Shown piece by piece: positions 41,215 to 57,271 of a DNA stretch of 64,000 nucleotides. Within the stretch, counting starts at the first letter, position 1, and every line of letters starts with the position of its first letter. The notes beneath the pieces are model-generated. The model was not told the DNA's origin. It made no database searches and saw only the letters and a program-made list of their open reading frames with translations. The stretch comes from Epiperipatus broadwayi (taxonomy: Eukaryota; Onychophora; Udeonychophora; Euonychophora; Peripatidae). Position numbers and translations under genes: made by a program. The stretch lies in contig JAQFVV010006508.1 in NCBI GenBank assembly GCA_028023455.1, positions 641,501 to 705,500 on the forward strand, given 5' to 3'.

Positions 41215-42160
41215 CAATATCAACACTCATCAGTTGATCCAGATCATAAACTATCACAATCAGTGTTCATCTTATATTAATATAGAATTTACTTAAAATG
41301 TAATGGACAAACTTTAATCTTGTTACTTTTCTAACAATTCAACTATTTTTTTGTTTAAAAACCCATGATATAATGTTCAAATCCCTTGATATAGTAGTCA
41401 AACCCATGTAGACATTATGTTAATCTAACCCCTTCTTATTGTTGGACCATTGAATGCCCATTAGTAATAATAAAAGAGGTATGGGCTAGACTTTATCCAA
41501 TGATTCAACTTATTGCCAAGGCAATATGAAATTAACCTAATCTTTCAGTATACTGAATGTTTTACCATAACAGTTAGAAAAGATTTTGAACCTAATATTT
41601 TTATTCTATATTCATTATGAATATGATCTGAAACAAGTTATACACTTGGTCACACACATGTGCAAAATATAAATGATCCCTATGTTATGCATTTCATGCT
41701 TAACAAGTAATCATTGGTTAGACCACATCATATTCTCCCTCACATATATACAAACAGTGTTTGGCTCATATTAAGGTACTAATTACTAAAACTTTAATAG
41801 ATAGGCTACAATCTTTTCACCCATTCAACAATTCAACTATCCATTTCATTGAAAAACCAATGATGAAATGCTCATAATGTTTGGTGAATTGTAGTCATGC
41901 TCATGTGGAAATTATATAAATATATTGCTTTGCATTAGTATATCATTACATATCCCTTTATGTTAATAGGAGTGGTATGGGCTGGAATTATACTCCAATG
42001 TACTCTATTTCCAAGGCCATGAGTAATTAACCTATTTTTTCAGTAGACTATATGTTGACAATAGTAAATAGAAGAATTTGAACTCAGTATTTTCAATCTA
42101 TATTGATCTTATACTCCTCCTCAAACAAATGAGATACATGGCCACAATCTTGTAAAAAAG
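41215..42160. repeat. Diverged tandem duplication, period about 495 bp
   Basis: Two units share, in order, CAGTGTTCATCTTATATTAA / CAGTGTTTGGCTCATATTAA (41,262 and 41,756), a CAACAATTCAACTA-like block, CATGTRGA, a GGTATGGGCT block (41,479 and 41,975), CCAAGGC, AATTAACCTA, and a TTTGAAC-TATTTT-TCTATATT block. Substitutions and small indels are frequent, so the duplication is old. There is no coding potential and no hammerhead motif. Confidence 0.72.
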
Positions 42161-42782
42161 ATCTCAATATGATATTTGTTATAGAATGAAAGGCTTGGAG
42201 CATTTTATACTTGGTTTTTCAAGCAACCAGATCCCCAAATTTTTGAATAGACTAGCGATGAAACTATATACTATAACATCATCTTTGACATTTTTTGTAC
42301 AATTAGATATTTTATGATATTTTAAATTTTATTTATAGATTATATTATTAATATTTAAGTCTTTGAATAAATAAATTTTAAAACATGAAAAATTAATATT
42401 TTTAAATCTTGAAAATAAGTATCTAACTGATAATCTTACTGATAACAAAAGCAAACATTATTATTGGCTTCATGGTATTTATTCAAAAAAGTTAAAAGAA
42501 TAAAATAGTAGCTATAAGAATTTTATGTTAAGAAATAATGATATATTTAGAATTAGTTATCATCAAAAAACTACAAATTTTAAAGTTAATAAATTATTAA
42601 TAGTTATTAAAATATTCCATTTACAGTTTTTACAAAAAAAAGTTCTTTTTAGCCTTTAATGTTTTTTCAGTGGTATATTCCCATTTTTGTATTATACTAC
42701 ATAGACTTTCTAATGCTATATTTTTAAAAATAAAATGGTATCAAAGACAAACCTCTCTAGTGACATAGTTTTTGATTAACTA
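42161..42782. other. AT-rich non-coding stretch
   Basis: Nothing recognisable. Confidence 0.55.
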
Positions 42783-45163
<2,381 letters not shown>

Positions 45164-46065
45164 GTAGTGCAATTTTTACTATACTACTCTCACACAAAGT
45201 AGTGACTTGTGTCTATCCACTTTTTATACTTTATAAAGAGCTGTAATTATAAACATATAATGAATGACATGTGAAAAGGAAGTATGATTTGCAAGATGCA
45301 TTATTGCAAAATACTATACTAATAATTTGTGTTAAGCTCATGTCCATCACAACTTTGACACAAACCACTTAATGAAAATATATTAATTTTTTATTAGTAT
45401 TTCATTAGATTAGAGATTAAACAATAATGTTTAATATCTCTGTAGTGAATACACCACTCTCACACAAGGTAGTGACTGACTTCTATTTGCTTTTAACACA
45501 TTATAGAAGGATGTAATTATAAACATATGAACAAAGATATGTGAAAAATATGTATGACCCATAAGATGCTCTTTGCATGCTAAATCAGCACTCATGAGTT
45601 GGACCAGACCGAATTTCTTCCAAATTTGACACAAATCACTTCATTGAAGTATATTGGTATTTTATATTAGTCACTTAATGGACTAAATATTATCCAATAA
45701 TTAATAATATTTTGTAGTGCAATTTTCACTACACCACTCTCACACAAAATATTAGCTGGGTTCTATTTGCTTTTAACATCTTATGGATGTCTGCAACTAT
45801 AAATATATTATCAAAGACATATGAAAAATGTATAAAATAAAGATATGTGTAGAAGATTATGGTATTGACTAACTGTTGAGTGTAGGTTTGGCAGAAAGGT
45901 TGTATCTTTGACATTATCCATCCTGTTTCCATGTCTTTGGTAATATGTGTATAATACTTCCTTGTGTAAGTTGTTAAAAGCAAATAGAAATCAATCCCAT
46001 CTTTATGTGAAAGTAGTATAGTGAAAATTGCACTAGAGAAATATTGTCCATTATGGACTGTCAAT
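45164..46065. repeat. Tandem array of about 275-bp units with an inverted last unit
   Basis: Units begin at GTAGTGCAATTTTTACTA (45,164), GTAGTGAATACACCACTC (45,442) and GTAGTGCAATTTTCACTA (45,714). Each continues with CTCTCACACAA and a CTATTTGCTTTTAACA-like block, with a downstream TTTGACACAAATCACTT block in the first two. The start of the unit reappears reverse complemented at about 45,958-46,035, so unit 3 and the inverted piece can form a stem of roughly 78 bp around a 170-base loop. Confidence 0.75.
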
Positions 46066-46139
46066 GGTTTATCTTTTTTTTTTATTTAAGTTTGTGGCAG
46101 CATTATCTAGTTTCATAAAGTTATATCAAGTATTTGTAT

Positions 46140-46390
46140 TCTTAAACTAGACAATAAATAATTAAAATTACCCCAAATCCAAACTCAACCAGATGAGCCA
46201 AGAAAATAATATCAAAATCACAAACAATGTCTTCCCTGCTACTTGCAGTATTTTCAAGTGTAAAACACAATATTTATATTAAACATTACCCAAAATAAAA
46301 AAAATTTCCCATCCACTCTTAATATTAGAATAACTTTTAAATAAGTTAATTGCTTCAGAATAATGAATTATCAGTAATAAGGATTATTTA
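46140..46390 (-). mobile_element. 3' untranslated tail of a family C Penelope-like element
   Basis: The reverse complement aligns with 51,830-52,050. Shared words include ATTATTCTGAAGCAATTAAC, GAGTGGATGGGAA / GTGTGGATGGGAA, GGGTAATGTTTAATATAAAT, TACACTTGA and ATTATTTTCTTGGCT. No coding sequence precedes it on the minus strand, so the copy is truncated within or just after the nuclease. Confidence 0.72.
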
Positions 46391-47850
46391 TTTTTTTTAC
46401 TTTTATGAAGGTGAGTAATATATTATATTATTTCTCCTTTAGTTTATTCAATTTATGTTGCTTATTGGGAAAAGAAAATTATTATTAAAAATAATTGTTT
46501 ATATTTAAAGTTATTTGTTAGATATATGGATGTTTGTAGTTGAGAATAATGAAGTGAAGGAATTGATGAGTTTAATTGTTTTGATCCTCCTATAAGATAT
46601 GTTATAGAAGGAGGGGGTTATATTTTGTTAAGTTAAAATGTTTATATTTTTTGATGATTAGAAATGTAAAGACAAATTGTTTAGTATTGTAACGGTTAGA
46701 TTTGTACACTCATGCAACAAAATTCAGAGCCCAAGTAAAATATACCAAAGCTGACCAGAGTGAGGTGGTTGAAACCTTTAATCCGACCAAACATCAACTC
46801 ATCTGCCAGTACTCCAAATTTAACACCTTATAAGTGACATCTCTGAGGCTACACTCAGTCCTCATTTAATCGCGAGCTGGCATAGGATAGGGTGAAACAT
46901 AAGACTTAAAGTCACTACTGTCTTAACTAAATGGGTGATATACAGCACTTAACACTCTATTAATCTTAACTACAGAGATATACGCATACAACATATAAAA
47001 TCATTAAGAAATTGGAGTAATGGACTGTGAAATTTAATAATATACTGTGGATTGATAAAATATATGGACCAGTTTGAACTAGAATGTGAGCAAGAAAGAT
47101 ATGCAACAGTTTATATTTTAAAATATTTATTAAAACAATAATAAAAATATAAAAGAAAATGTCACAATGGCAAGGGTTGTACAATATTCAACAAGGTATC
47201 CAATACAGGCAAGCATTTTATAATGGATGGGACTGTTATCAGTACATCTGTCCCCTTTTCAATATATTACAATACATATGTGTTTGAGGTGTATAGGTCA
47301 TGCCTAATCATTTAACATGCTCATCCTATGATTTTGGTTTGCTTTAGTTATAAGAAGATAACTTAGTAGAGACGATGAGTACAGACAGCTTTAAATGGCT
47401 GTTGTATATACTAATTAAGTGAGCAACTAAATAAGCTCAATATCATGCAGATTCAACCTGATAACCTAGATTCAAGCTTCTGTCTAAAGCTGAATGATTA
47501 ATTAATATGGAAAAGAACTAGTTATCCTTAGATTCACATATATATGCTATGGTGTGAGATAAAATATTAAAGAGTAAGCTTGCAGTGTGAGTGAGTAATT
47601 ATTCAAGAGCTTCTGCATCAAATGCTTGGTTTGCTCTGAGACTGACGATTTGATGTTATTGATATATGAACATATAAATTTGGGAACTCGATTGGTTTTA
47701 GGAAAACTCCGGGTTTGCATGCTCCAGTTCTAATAAAAATAGCCATAACCCAAACTAAATAATGGGGCAGTTTGTTGATGTGAACCCATGTAAGATGCAG
47801 CAACACATAACACATATAAGTGTATTATATAAAGACACACCTGCAATGCA
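46391..47850. other. Non-coding stretch, possible old LTR piece at 46,700
   Basis: At 46,700-46,760 a TTCAGAGCCCAAGTAAAATA block resembles the LTR start block TTTAGAATCTAAGTAAAAGT and sits just after GTACACTCATGCAACAA. Beyond that, similarity fades. No gene is recognised. Confidence 0.35.
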
Positions 47851-47851
47851 C

Positions 47852-47885
<34 letters not shown>

Positions 47886-47894
47886 GTATATCTA

Positions 47895-47930
<36 letters not shown>
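47851..47930. repeat. AT repeats with ACACAAT/ATTGTGT caps
   Basis: ACACAAT-(AT)n-ATTGTGT forms a complete hairpin and is followed by a second AT array. Confidence 0.85.
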
Positions 47931-47933
<3 letters not shown>

Positions 47934-48147
47934 GAAATATAATATAAATCTTTATTATATAATAATAACAACTTGTAAATACATCATAGAAAAATTATAT
48001 ATATAAAAGCCTTTTTCGGTAATTCTCAATTTTTTTACCCTTCTCAATATGATACCTCGTACTAATACTAACACGTATATTACGTATATAGCGACATCTA
48101 TTGACATTTTCTATAATTCACATTTTTATCATTTTATTTATTTCCCC
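47931..48147 (-). other. Presumed 3' untranslated region of the family A PLE
   Basis: AT-rich sequence after the stop codon at 48,148. The element's 3' end cannot be placed exactly; it probably ends near the AT repeats at 47,930. Confidence 0.4.
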
Positions 48148-49880
<1,733 letters not shown>

Positions 49881-51279
49881 GGGCAAGGGAAACAAAACAG
49901 TATGCAAAGCATATGCAAATAGTATGCTAATAAAATGGACTTAAACTATATAATCAATAATCTAGTTAAGATCCTGAATCTGCATGTAAATATTCATAAT
50001 TAAGGAGGGAAAGTATATTTGATTGGACTTAATACAAACATTAACAAATATACTTTATCATCTTTAGGCAGTATATCCCTTTCTAACTAATAAATATTAA
50101 AAGTCATAATACATAAAACCGGCTAAGCAAACCTTGCAAAATGTTATAATATATATATATAAAGTTACACAAATTTACAGAGTTTCTTTTATCAATAGGG
50201 TAAAATTAAAGAATTTTGATAATTTAGATAGAACATTCTTTATTAGTGGAAAGCTAGCTTAAAGTTTATAGATTAAGTTCATAGACTGCAGTTTTTTTTT
50301 AAATTATTACCGTCATTGTCTTCTTGGTGGACTTGAAGCATATATCAACAATAGTAGCTGGAAAGGTATCAAATAGTCACATAATTTCAGTGGCATAGGT
50401 TTTAAGTTTCTTCACATCCTCCTATCATGCAGTTGCTGGAAAATGTATTCATAGGTGTGCTGGAAAAATTTGAGAGCACCATCTCTCACTCAAAAGAGCC
50501 AACAAACATTTTATTCTATTAGATCATCTTGGAGTCTGGATTTCACAATAATTTACAGATAAGGAAAGCTAAAAAAAAACCTTAACCTAAGAAATCTACA
50601 ATATTTATATTTTCCCAGATCAATACCCAGCGACTATCTATTTTAAACCAGAAATTTCACTTTCTCTAAATTTTACAGAAGTCGGTTTCTTTGACTCTGA
50701 TTTTTTTTTATTTTATTGCCCAAACCATTACAGGCTTGATCTGGAAAAAGAAATTCATTACAATAGTAATGAGCTTTAGAACAAATGTTTTATAGCTCAG
50801 AAACAATTTAATTCAACTTGAGAATTATTCTAAATTGTTTTGTCACTATTTTGTTAATTTCACATGTATTCACAATTCTTCTAAATAAAACTTGCTAAAG
50901 ATTATTTAGCAAATATTTAACTGTACATTTTCTAAATAAAATAAATTTTATACAATATATTATTTATTAAACAAAATATAAATGCTGCAATATATCTATA
51001 CAAACATTAATTATTACAGTCATTTATATATGCTTGCATGTGTGACAATAACAATATAACTGTGTGAATGATATAAAAAAGTGTGACTACATATATAACT
51101 GTCTGGATAGATATACACCTGTACTAGAGAGTGTTCAAAACCAGCATAGATGTGTCTGTGGGGACAAATAGGTGAAACATATATGAGGGCAGGCATATAT
51201 TATTTCAGTATGTAGTCTTTTTGTTAAAAGTAAAAAAAAAAAAAATATGGTCAATAATGAAACTTGATAGCTATCAGTC
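49881..51279. other. AT-rich non-coding stretch
   Basis: No gene or repeat family recognised. Confidence 0.55.
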
Positions 51280-52063
51280 TGTACTTATAAAGTAGCAGCT
51301 TTAAAAAATTATTTTTATAGGAATAAGAAATTAATAGCTTTGTTTCAGAAAGGACAATTCAATAAAGATTATTTGAGCATTGGCTATTGTGATAAATTTG
51401 TTAAAAGTATTTTATTTAATAGAAATATTTGTAAGGATGTAAAAAATAAATAAAAAATTGATTTTATTTTTTGCCATTTAAATTTGTCTTCTTATAAAAT
51501 TGTATGTAACATTAGTATTTTGTTGGAAATAAAAAAATTGCTTGCAAAACAGGTATTACTTTGAATAACGTTTTAAATAATGCAAATTAAATTTTTGATA
51601 GGAAGACTATTCTTGGTGTAGTGCATATTATACCTTGTTTTTTAAGAATATTTAAATTTGTCAGAATAGTGTGAACTTAAATGAAAGAATAAAGGTACAT
51701 ATAAGTAGGCTTACAAATAAATATCTTTGTTCTACTTTGTATGTCCATGAAAAAGATACAGGTCACATTATTAATTTTTATAAAGCTAAGGTTATCTTCT
51801 TTGAGAGAGATAAAATAAAAAGAATTGAATAATCTTTATTATTGGAAATTTATTATTCTGAAGCAATTAACGTATTTAAAAGTATTTTAATGTTAAGTGT
51901 GGATGGGAAGTAAATGAAACTGTGGGTAATGTTTAATATAAATATGATGTTGTTATGTAATTTTTACACTTGAGAAGTCTTCTAGTAGTAGGTAAGATGC
52001 TGTATGTGTTCTTGATTTTATTTTCTTGGCTAGTCTGTTTCAGTTTTGAATTTGGGAATATAT
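51280..52063 (+). pseudogene. Penelope-like element (family C), connector, GIY-YIG endonuclease and 3' tail
   Basis: Plus-strand frames, broken by several indels, read a connector (ALFQKGQFNKDYLSIGY near 51,335), a segment LNLSSYKIVCNIS near 51,480, and KIFDRKTILGVVHIIPC near 51,590-51,640, which corresponds to the GIY strand. Then come VNLNERISTYISRLTNKY near 51,680 and YVHEKDTGHIINF near 51,740, which fit the Arg and His positions of the nuclease. Coding similarity ends near 51,830 and a 3' tail follows that is shared with 46,140-46,390. The YIG motif itself is destroyed. The sequence differs from families A and B, so at least three PLE lineages have been active here. Confidence 0.72.
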
Positions 52064-52075
52064 ATATATATATTA

Positions 52076-52283
52076 AAATAATAAATTTAACGGTTTACAA
52101 ACTATTACAAACAATCCTTAAATCCGTAGAAGTATTTTCTGTTAATTTTCTTAAACCTGCTTCAACTGCCTTTATTTTTTGAATTTAATGGCAGTTGAAT
52201 CAGGTTTAAGAAATTAACCGAAAATACTTCTGTGGATTTAAGGGTTGTTTTTAATAGTTTGTAAACCGTTAAATTTATTATTT
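52076..52283. mobile_element. 208-bp palindromic (foldback/MITE-like) element
   Basis: Left arm 52,076-52,170 (starting AAATAATAAATTTAACGG) and right arm 52,190-52,283 are reverse complements with only a handful of differences, around a 19-base loop. It is unrelated in sequence to the palindrome at 4.36 kb. It follows the end of the family C PLE by about 12 bp. No coding capacity and no clear target duplication. Confidence 0.8.
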
Positions 52284-52332
52284 CAATTATAATTACAATT
52301 TTGTTTTTAATTAACTGGCATTTTATTTATTT

Positions 52333-52333
<1 letters not shown>

Positions 52334-52368
<35 letters not shown>

Positions 52369-52406
52369 GCATATATATATATATAGTGTGTGTGTGTGTG
52401 TGTGTG
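52334..52406. repeat. Compound (AT)n / (TG)n microsatellite with GCATAT caps
   Basis: GCATAT-(AT)n-ATTATGC, a second AT array, then (TG)n. Confidence 0.93.
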
Positions 52407-53240
52407 AAAATGGTCATAAGGATGTTTCAATCATTTTAAATTATAAAATAATAAAAAGAACAGAGAAGTTTTCAATAATATTAAGTGTTATCTTTATTAT
52501 CTAGTACCGCTAATATAATTTGTTTTTAAATAGTTCAAATCTGATCATAATTGAATTTTATTAAAAAAAAAACAACACTACAAATATGAATTTTATTGTA
52601 TTCATATAAATCCATAAAAAAATATGAAAAAATTTACAATAACTTATATAAATAATTTCATATTTGGTTGTGGCATTTGTCTCAATTAATCAAAAAGTTA
52701 TATTGCATATTTAATATTATTTGACTCTTTACCAATAGTTATTCATATCATGCATTTTCTTCATAATAAAATGACACTATTACTGATACAAATGGAACAT
52801 TTGAGACATGTGAATTGAAAATTGTTGTTAAACAAAAACTTGTGTTTGACATAACATTTTATTTTTATGTCAATGGTATTTATAAATTTTATTAGACTGT
52901 TTAATGAAAAAAATGAAGGAATGATACATGTTTCATAGTGGATTTTTGGGACTCATTGATTAGACATGCATTAGACTTGATGGTGTTTTTTATGTGGTAA
53001 AACACATAAAATGCCAATTTATGTGTTTCCAAAAATTACGGCCTATAGAACAGTGATGTTCATGTTAGCTGTTGTGAGCCTATATTGCATTACACCCAAA
53101 TATCACAGCCCACTGATTTGCTTTATGACACTATACATATACACACCTTTTTGCTTTCTGATGAAAACCAGTCTGCTGGTTGAATTATTAAAGCAGGTTT
53201 ATAGAGAATTAATTCTGTGTTATTATTTTTTCCTTTAGTT
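52407..53240. other. AT-rich non-coding stretch
   Basis: No gene recognised. Confidence 0.55.
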
Positions 53241-53241
53241 C

Positions 53242-53327
53242 GTTTGTATATATATATATATATATATATATACAAACAAACTGACTGGTACATATATATA
53301 TATATATATATATATATTGTACCAGTC
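53242..53327. repeat. Two adjacent AT cruciforms, one capped by the LTR terminus
   Basis: GTTTGTATA-(TA)n-TATACAAAC is followed by GACTGGTACA-(TA)n-TGTACCAGTC. The right cap of the second hairpin is the first ten bases of the LTR that starts at 53,318; the left cap is its exact inverse. Confidence 0.88.
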
Positions 53328-56100
53328 AAAATTGTATGTTCATTTAACAAGGTTTAGAATCTAAGTAAAAGTACCCTAAATCCACTCATGCCCAAGATAC
53401 ACAAGTCAAGAGCACTCATGAATTCTGCCCTATTTGCTCTTCTCTAAAACTATAACATTATAAACAACATTTCTGATGATAACATAAAATTTTATTCATT
53501 CTGGTCCCATAGACACATCAGAGAAACACAAGATCTACAGGGTAATTAGCATAAATAAATAATATCAAATCTTGGCTCAATCAAATACCTTATATAAGGG
53601 GAAAACATATAAATTTAAATAAATTGCACACAGCTAGCATTGCAAAAGAAACATGAATTATAAAATAGTATACATCCAGAATGAGCACATACAAAACAAC
53701 TCATAGATAATGTTTATTTAAGATAATGTTATAACTTCTAAATAATATTATCATTATTATAAAAATTAAATGGGATTCAATTAGTGAGAGTCAGTAAGAC
53801 ACAACACATGAGTAATTATTAAAACATAATAATTTAATAAATATAAACAATTTAATTTACATTAGAAAACATAGCACAGATTTAATGCAGTTATTACTTT
53901 GCATATAAGCAACTGATTTAGAATGCAAATGAGTCACAGATAATAATAAATTAATGTTATCAATACTGTGATCATTACTTTAAGTAATGATAAGGACATT
54001 TACAAATTCATCTCTAAAGAGAGGTTTTCTCTTGATATGATAGTTAATAATTTATTGTTTATGAGCATATTTGGGTGTGTACAAATGAGAAATGTGTTAA
54101 GCTAATAAGTTTTACTACGACAATCCTAAAACATTCAATAAATTATAAATGAGTGGTTTAAAAACATCACTGCACCACGTCTTGTAGATAAGATGAGAAT
54201 TACACATAAAAGAACTTGCAGTGCTAACTATAATGACAGTGTTTAAAATGGAGATGCCTGTCTTTGGACTGGAAGGCTTTATCACATATATGATTCCGCT
54301 TGTATTTATCACAAGGCGATATTAGAAAATATGAGTGGTAAGGATTCCATGGTATGCCCTCTGGCATTTCACATGCAGAGCCTTAATACTCAAATGTTTA
54401 TCCTGAGATAAGTTCTACCAAACCTCATTCCTAGACGAGTTACGTGAAGAAAATCTGGAGTTCGGATGAGTAAATATGATAAAGCAAAATATAATTATTT
54501 AAAATGCTATCATAAGTAAGCAACGTGAATATGGCTTAAGTCTTAAATGACTAATGAAATAATTTAAGCTTAAATAAAGCAATAATATCATGCATAATGC
54601 CATGATAAAATAATAACCCACTCAGCACCGTACGTATATCTTTAATAAATTTATGATGTCGAACATAGAAGAGAGAAAAATAACATATTTCCTATTTAAC
54701 AAACCCAAGTATTTCTAAACAACAATATATTATAATTAATTTAACTCTTAATGGGGTATAAGTAATAAAAAGTTATTAAAATATATTAATAATCAAATTT
54801 ATTAAAAGAACATAAATTGCATTTAAATATCGATAGTGATATGATTTTTAAACAATCCACCATTAAGCATAATTTCAAAATATTTAACCGAGCAAACAGC
54901 ATTCAATAAGAAATTTTATGTTTAACTATTGAAATATTCCAAAAATATCGGAATGACGATTGAAATAATATAAGTTTGCTAGATTAAAACATTAGCACAC
55001 TAAAACTAATTTAATAAGATATATATTTAAAATAAGTTTTGCCGCATGAAATAAAATAATTAGAGTGTGAAACTTAAAAAGCTAATGATAGATTTAAAGT
55101 ACATAATTCTGTGCTTAGTGTTTCAAAGAACAAGTTTAAAACTTAAGAGAGAAAATCACAAGTTAAATGATAATTAAGTTTATAGTCAGTTATAAAATAA
55201 TTAAAGATTATATTCTGATTACAATTAACCAATTCAACAATTATTATTTAATTGGCCGAATGAGTTAAAAATCAAAACTTTTAATTGGCCAACTCACAAC
55301 TTTAACAAAATCTATTGTTAAAATAGATCACTTTTAATAATATATATAAGTTAGTTTCATTTGTAAAAAGTATATTACTGAATTGTCAGATTACGAAAGC
55401 AAACAAAAGTCTTTTCAAAAATAAAATTTGATTTATAATTTAAAAAATATTTAATTGCGGTGAAATAAAAGTAACTGCTATTCAACCAACCAAAAAAAGA
55501 TTGAACCAAAAAAAGATTGCGTCAGCAATCTTTTTTTTTTCACTTTAACGTTATGATCAATATGTAGCAATAAATAAATAATTCTTGGTAATATCTTAAC
55601 TATTTTTCTAAAATAATTTGATTTTTAATTTGGAATTTATCATTAACTAAAAAAAAAAATAATTTGATTTTTAGTATTATTTTATCAATAATAATTTGTA
55701 ATTCAATTCAAATATTGTTTAAAATGTTGTAAAAATTTGTTTATCATTTTCGTAATAAAAATCAAAATGAACATAACTTTTTACTTTTTGGCAGCCATTT
55801 CTTTTTCTGACAGAAGTGGGACAGCCAATAAGATTCAATAAAAGTTGGTGAGGAGGCGGTGCTTTGGTGTTGTTTGACATATATGGTCATTTTTATTGAT
55901 TTTTTACTTGTAAAATAATTCTGAAGAGGGCACCATCTTACAGAACTTTTGATTTTCTTTCGAATGACATATAATATGTATACGTGGGATAAAAAGTATC
56001 CGATTTAAAATGTCATCAAATCTTCTCGTTTTTTGACAAGTCATGCATTCAAACGGTTAAGATTTAGGAAAGAAGTGAAGTGAGGAGAATTAAGAGTTTA
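53318..56100 (-). repeat. 3' LTR (left copy)
   Basis: The outer end TGTACC at 53,318 is exact. The portion to 54,870 is matched by the right copy. The inner portion (55,260-56,060) is matched by the diverged copy at 22,140-22,886. The inner boundary lies somewhere near 56,060-56,200 and cannot be fixed because the right copy leaves the window. A hairpin at 55,508-55,537 and a GC-richer segment at 55,790-55,870 stand out. Confidence 0.7.
55508..55537. other. 13-bp hairpin in the LTR
   Basis: AAAAAAAGATTGC, loop GTCA, then the perfect complement ending in a T run. A weaker hairpin occupies the same place in the 22.1-kb LTR copy (near 22,395), just before ACGTTAT. It is followed or preceded by a homopolymer run on either strand, so it could act as an RNA structure. 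Confidence 0.55.
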
Positions 56101-57271
56101 TTCTTCGGCAAAACGGATTATGTTTAGAAGTTATAGTGGTCACTTATAATAATGTATACGAAGTTTAGCAAAGCACAATATTAATAAAATAATGGTAGGC
56201 ATCTTCCAATATTTTTTTCACAGCTAAACATAACAGTTCTCAAGCAGCGATGGCATGGCAGAAGGCAGAACAGAGATGATTTAAGATCAGGGAGGCAAAT
56301 TGTTTTTATTCACAGTTCATATTGTTTCCACTCTCTACAAAAATACCAGTGAGAAGAGAGATTTGAACTCTTTTTGCACATTCCTAGAACTTCTGCCCTT
56401 CCTATACTTGAAATTTGGCAATATTGGAAGATGTAAACAATATGTTCTGGAAAGCATTATTTAAACATATTTATAAAATTGCAAATAACTTTGAATATGA
56501 TTTTTGGTTTGACTTGAAATGAGAATGACATTTTTAAATAGTAATAATACTTTTTTAGAATTTTCTGGCATTGCTTTAGCTTTACATTAATTTTATTTAT
56601 TTTTATATCTATAATACATATACACACATACACAATTTTCTAAGTGAAAAGAATTTACAAGCTCGGAAATAAAATATACTTAAGCTAAAATAATAATTCA
56701 AATGGTTATACATAACCATTTTGAATAAACAGGATGGAAGTTATATGTGTATATGTGTGTGCTTAACATTCCTGGATAACCAAATAAACATATAAACTGG
56801 TTCAAACCCTACTTTGAAGATATGTAATGTCATCAGGCAGTGAAGTTAAATTTGTATTACAGATTTCCCACTTCACATTCCCCTAATTAGAGGAACAAAC
56901 AAAAAAAATTGTTAAAAAAATGATTTTACTTATACCTTTAAAAATTATTCCAAGTGGCAAAGAAACACATGGTTAACTAATAATAGCAAACTAGTTTGTC
57001 TATTCCCCACTATTAAGTTTATATCTCACTACATGAAATTCTAATCACAATATACTAATTGGGATCTCCCTATTCTCTTAAGTCTTTTTGAAAATCAATG
57101 GTTTGTTCTGGTGCATTATGCCATCCTATCAATCTCAAATCACTTTTTACTATTCTTTTCTTGGGTCAGGTGGTATATACAACTTTAATTGGCATGCAAC
57201 ATTATTATACCTAAGAACCTTAAGTCATACTTGATCTACACAAATTTTATGATGAGGAATATGTCTCTTTC
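56101..57271 (-). other. Internal region of the LTR unit, 3' of the coding region
   Basis: No clean frame. On the minus strand just past the stop at 57,272, short frames contain a Pro-Asp-Pro-Arg-Lys segment near 57,150, which might be an eroded pol tail. This is too weak to call. Confidence 0.35.
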
